Of a stretch of DNA of 64,000 bases, positions 61,565-64,000 are shown one piece after another; the first letter of the stretch is position 1; every line of letters begins with the position of its first letter. A program made the translations under genes and the position numbers. Origin of the DNA: Aequorivita capsosiphonis DSM 23843 (GTDB taxonomy: Bacteria; Bacteroidota; Bacteroidia; Flavobacteriales; Flavobacteriaceae); assembly GCF_000429125.1 (NCBI RefSeq), contig NZ_AUBG01000007.1, positions 240,734 to 304,733 of the forward strand, written 5' to 3'. The notes beneath the pieces are model-generated. The model saw only the letters and a list, made by a program, of their open reading frames with translations. It did not search any database and was not told the origin of the DNA.

Positions 61565-61591
61565 CTTTTTTAATTTATTTTCACAAAAAGC

Positions 61592-61621
61592 TTGTGGGTT
61601 TAAAAAAGAGTTGTATATTTG
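61592..61621 (+). promoter_or_regulatory. rRNA promoter P3
   Basis: TTG at 61592-61594, a 19-bp spacer and TATATTTG at 61614-61621, followed by CACCCGCTTAGGG. It is the closest promoter to 16S, giving a leader of about 250 bases. Confidence 0.9.
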
Positions 61622-61747
61622 CACCCGCTTAGGGAAGCAGGTTATTTAAAAACACGGTGAGAGGCAGTAACAGCAACGGTTCAACTCCGTTCCATCGACA
61701 AATTGACTCCTTATAATTATAGGGAAAAGTTCATTGAGATATTGAAA

Positions 61748-61786
61748 TTGACAGCGTAGATTAACATTCGAAAGAATGTTGGTCAA
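61748..61786 (+). ncRNA. Hairpin in the 16S leader
   Basis: AACATTC and GAATGTT pair perfectly around a GAAA tetraloop (61763-61780), inside an outer TTGAC / GTCAA pairing. This is probably part of the leader that guides rRNA folding or processing. Confidence 0.55.
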
Positions 61787-61875
61787 CAAAGAAACTAAAC
61801 TAAGTAAGATTTTCTGAGATTTTTTTGAGAGTCGAGCTCTTACTGAAGTATGGTCGCAATATTATTGAAGATTAT

Positions 61876-63402
<1,527 letters not shown>

Positions 63403-63563
63403 CTAGAGAAAGACGACCGAATATTCAACAAAGAGACACTCTTATTGAAAAACAAAGGAGTCTTGCTTGGTTTAGCTGTCAATTTTATAATATTATGGTC
63501 AACAGGTACAGTGTCAGTGTCACAACTGATTACTGAACACTGAACACTGAAGACTTTTTTTAA
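63403..63563. repeat. 16S-tRNA spacer with short heptamer repeats
   Basis: A spacer before tRNA-Ile containing CAGTGT twice (near 63509-63520) and TGAACAC twice (63534-63547) in a simple tandem style. No gene is present. Such low-complexity words also occur at 520-591 and 57787-57812. Confidence 0.6.
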
Positions 63564-63637
63564 AGTCTCATAGCTCAGCTGGTTAGAGCGCTACACTGAT
63601 AATGTAGAGGTCGGCAGTTCGAGTCTGCCTGAGACTA
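63564..63637 (+). tRNA. tRNA-Ile (anticodon GAU)
   Basis: A 74-base tRNA in the usual spacer position. The acceptor stem AGTCTCA pairs with TGAGACT, the anticodon stem CTACA / TGTAG encloses CTGATAA with GAT, and the T arm is GGCAG TTCGAGT CTGCC. Full CCA is not encoded. Confidence 0.97.
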
Positions 63638-63861
63638 CAAAAAAAGTAAGCAGTCACAGTTTACAGTGCGCAGTTTAACTGCATACTGCAATTGCTACTG
63701 AATACTAACAAATATTTCCTCGGAAATATACGTTCATAAAACACATATTGGATTACACCTTGCTTAAAGCTCCGGTGTATGAAGAGGAAATTTTAGAAGT
63801 TGGGATACCTATCCTTTTTGGAATTTGGAATTTTAGAATTTTGGAATTTCATTTAAGAAAT

Positions 63862-63935
63862 GGGGGATTAGCTCAGCTGGCTAGAGCGCCTGCCTTGCAC
63901 GCAGGAGGTCATCGGTTCGACTCCGATATTCTCCA
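63862..63935 (+). tRNA. tRNA-Ala (anticodon UGC)
   Basis: A 74-base tRNA. The acceptor stem GGGGGAT pairs with ATTCTCC (two G-T pairs), the anticodon loop is CTTGCAC with TGC, the T arm is ATCGG TTCGACT CCGAT, and CCA follows at 63936-63938. It lies in the Ile-Ala order typical of rRNA operon spacers; the 23S gene would follow beyond the window. Confidence 0.97.
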
Positions 63936-64000
63936 CCATTTTTTCTTCTTCGGAAGTAAATACGTTCATTAATTACATATTGAAACAGAGTTTTGGCCAT

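Noticed and set aside
61379..61573. 64-codon frame between rRNA promoters
   Set aside because: It contains promoter P2 and the boxA-like words; it does not resemble a protein and lies in the rRNA leader.

Overview
The window is about 38% G+C chromosomal DNA from a member of the Bacteroidota, almost certainly family Flavobacteriaceae. The reasons are TAnnTTTG promoter boxes (usually with TTG 19-22 bases upstream) instead of sigma-70 boxes, an almost complete lack of Shine-Dalgarno sequences, a SusC-style TonB receptor with a carboxypeptidase-like N-terminal domain, a PUR-alpha/DUF3276 protein, a long NusB, a split transketolase and a flavobacterial carotenoid gene set. It is mostly core genome. 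The only intact mobile element is one IS3-family insertion at about 54.9-56.2 kb with a 3-bp target duplication.

Layout. 0-7 kb: partial thioredoxin-like gene, a low-complexity intergenic stretch with nine CTCCTAAA octamers, csaA, a TIGR02587/TIGR02588 membrane pair, a DUF6265 lipoprotein, a SulP transporter and an unrecognised 629-residue coiled-coil/Asp-box protein. 7.4-12 kb: a decayed fragment of a second SulP gene, a CrtI/retinol-saturase-like oxidoreductase, the PUR protein and an ABC exporter. 12-26 kb: leucine dehydrogenase, nusB-DUF1573-yajC, pepT, a TonB receptor with a long leader, pyrD, lysE, HMG-CoA lyase, 5'-nucleotidase, a haem-binding protein and guaB. 26-36 kb: OmpH/Skp-like protein, three SurA/PpiC-type foldase genes with moxR, aconitase, TlpA and a SET protein. 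36.5-41 kb: a carotenoid operon (regulator, crtI, crtB, crtZ, lycopene cyclase) led by a CarH-type B12 photoreceptor. 41.7-53 kb: two tRNAs, aroK, a PRTase, an S4 protein, a calcium-repeat FKBP, transketolase halves, tgt, an LptF/G permease, EamA, accA and dnaB. 53-60.8 kb: outer-membrane proteins, the IS, and the thrS-infC-rpmI-rplT operon. 61.3-64 kb: an rRNA operon with three tandem promoters, 16S, tRNA-Ile and tRNA-Ala; the 23S gene would lie beyond the window.

I did not find a large novel multigene system. The most informative signals are regulatory: a structured leader ending one base before the guaB start codon; a long, terminator-like leader before the TonB receptor; a full set of CarH cobalamin ligands in the carotenoid regulator; a short leader ORF overlapping the aroK start; an AUA start codon for infC; and a 19-base identity between an rRNA promoter and the tRNA-Lys promoter. 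Protein oddities are a Tgt without its zinc cysteines and a nucleotidase with a changed first metal motif. Assignments come from reading motifs and remembered families; no database search was run.
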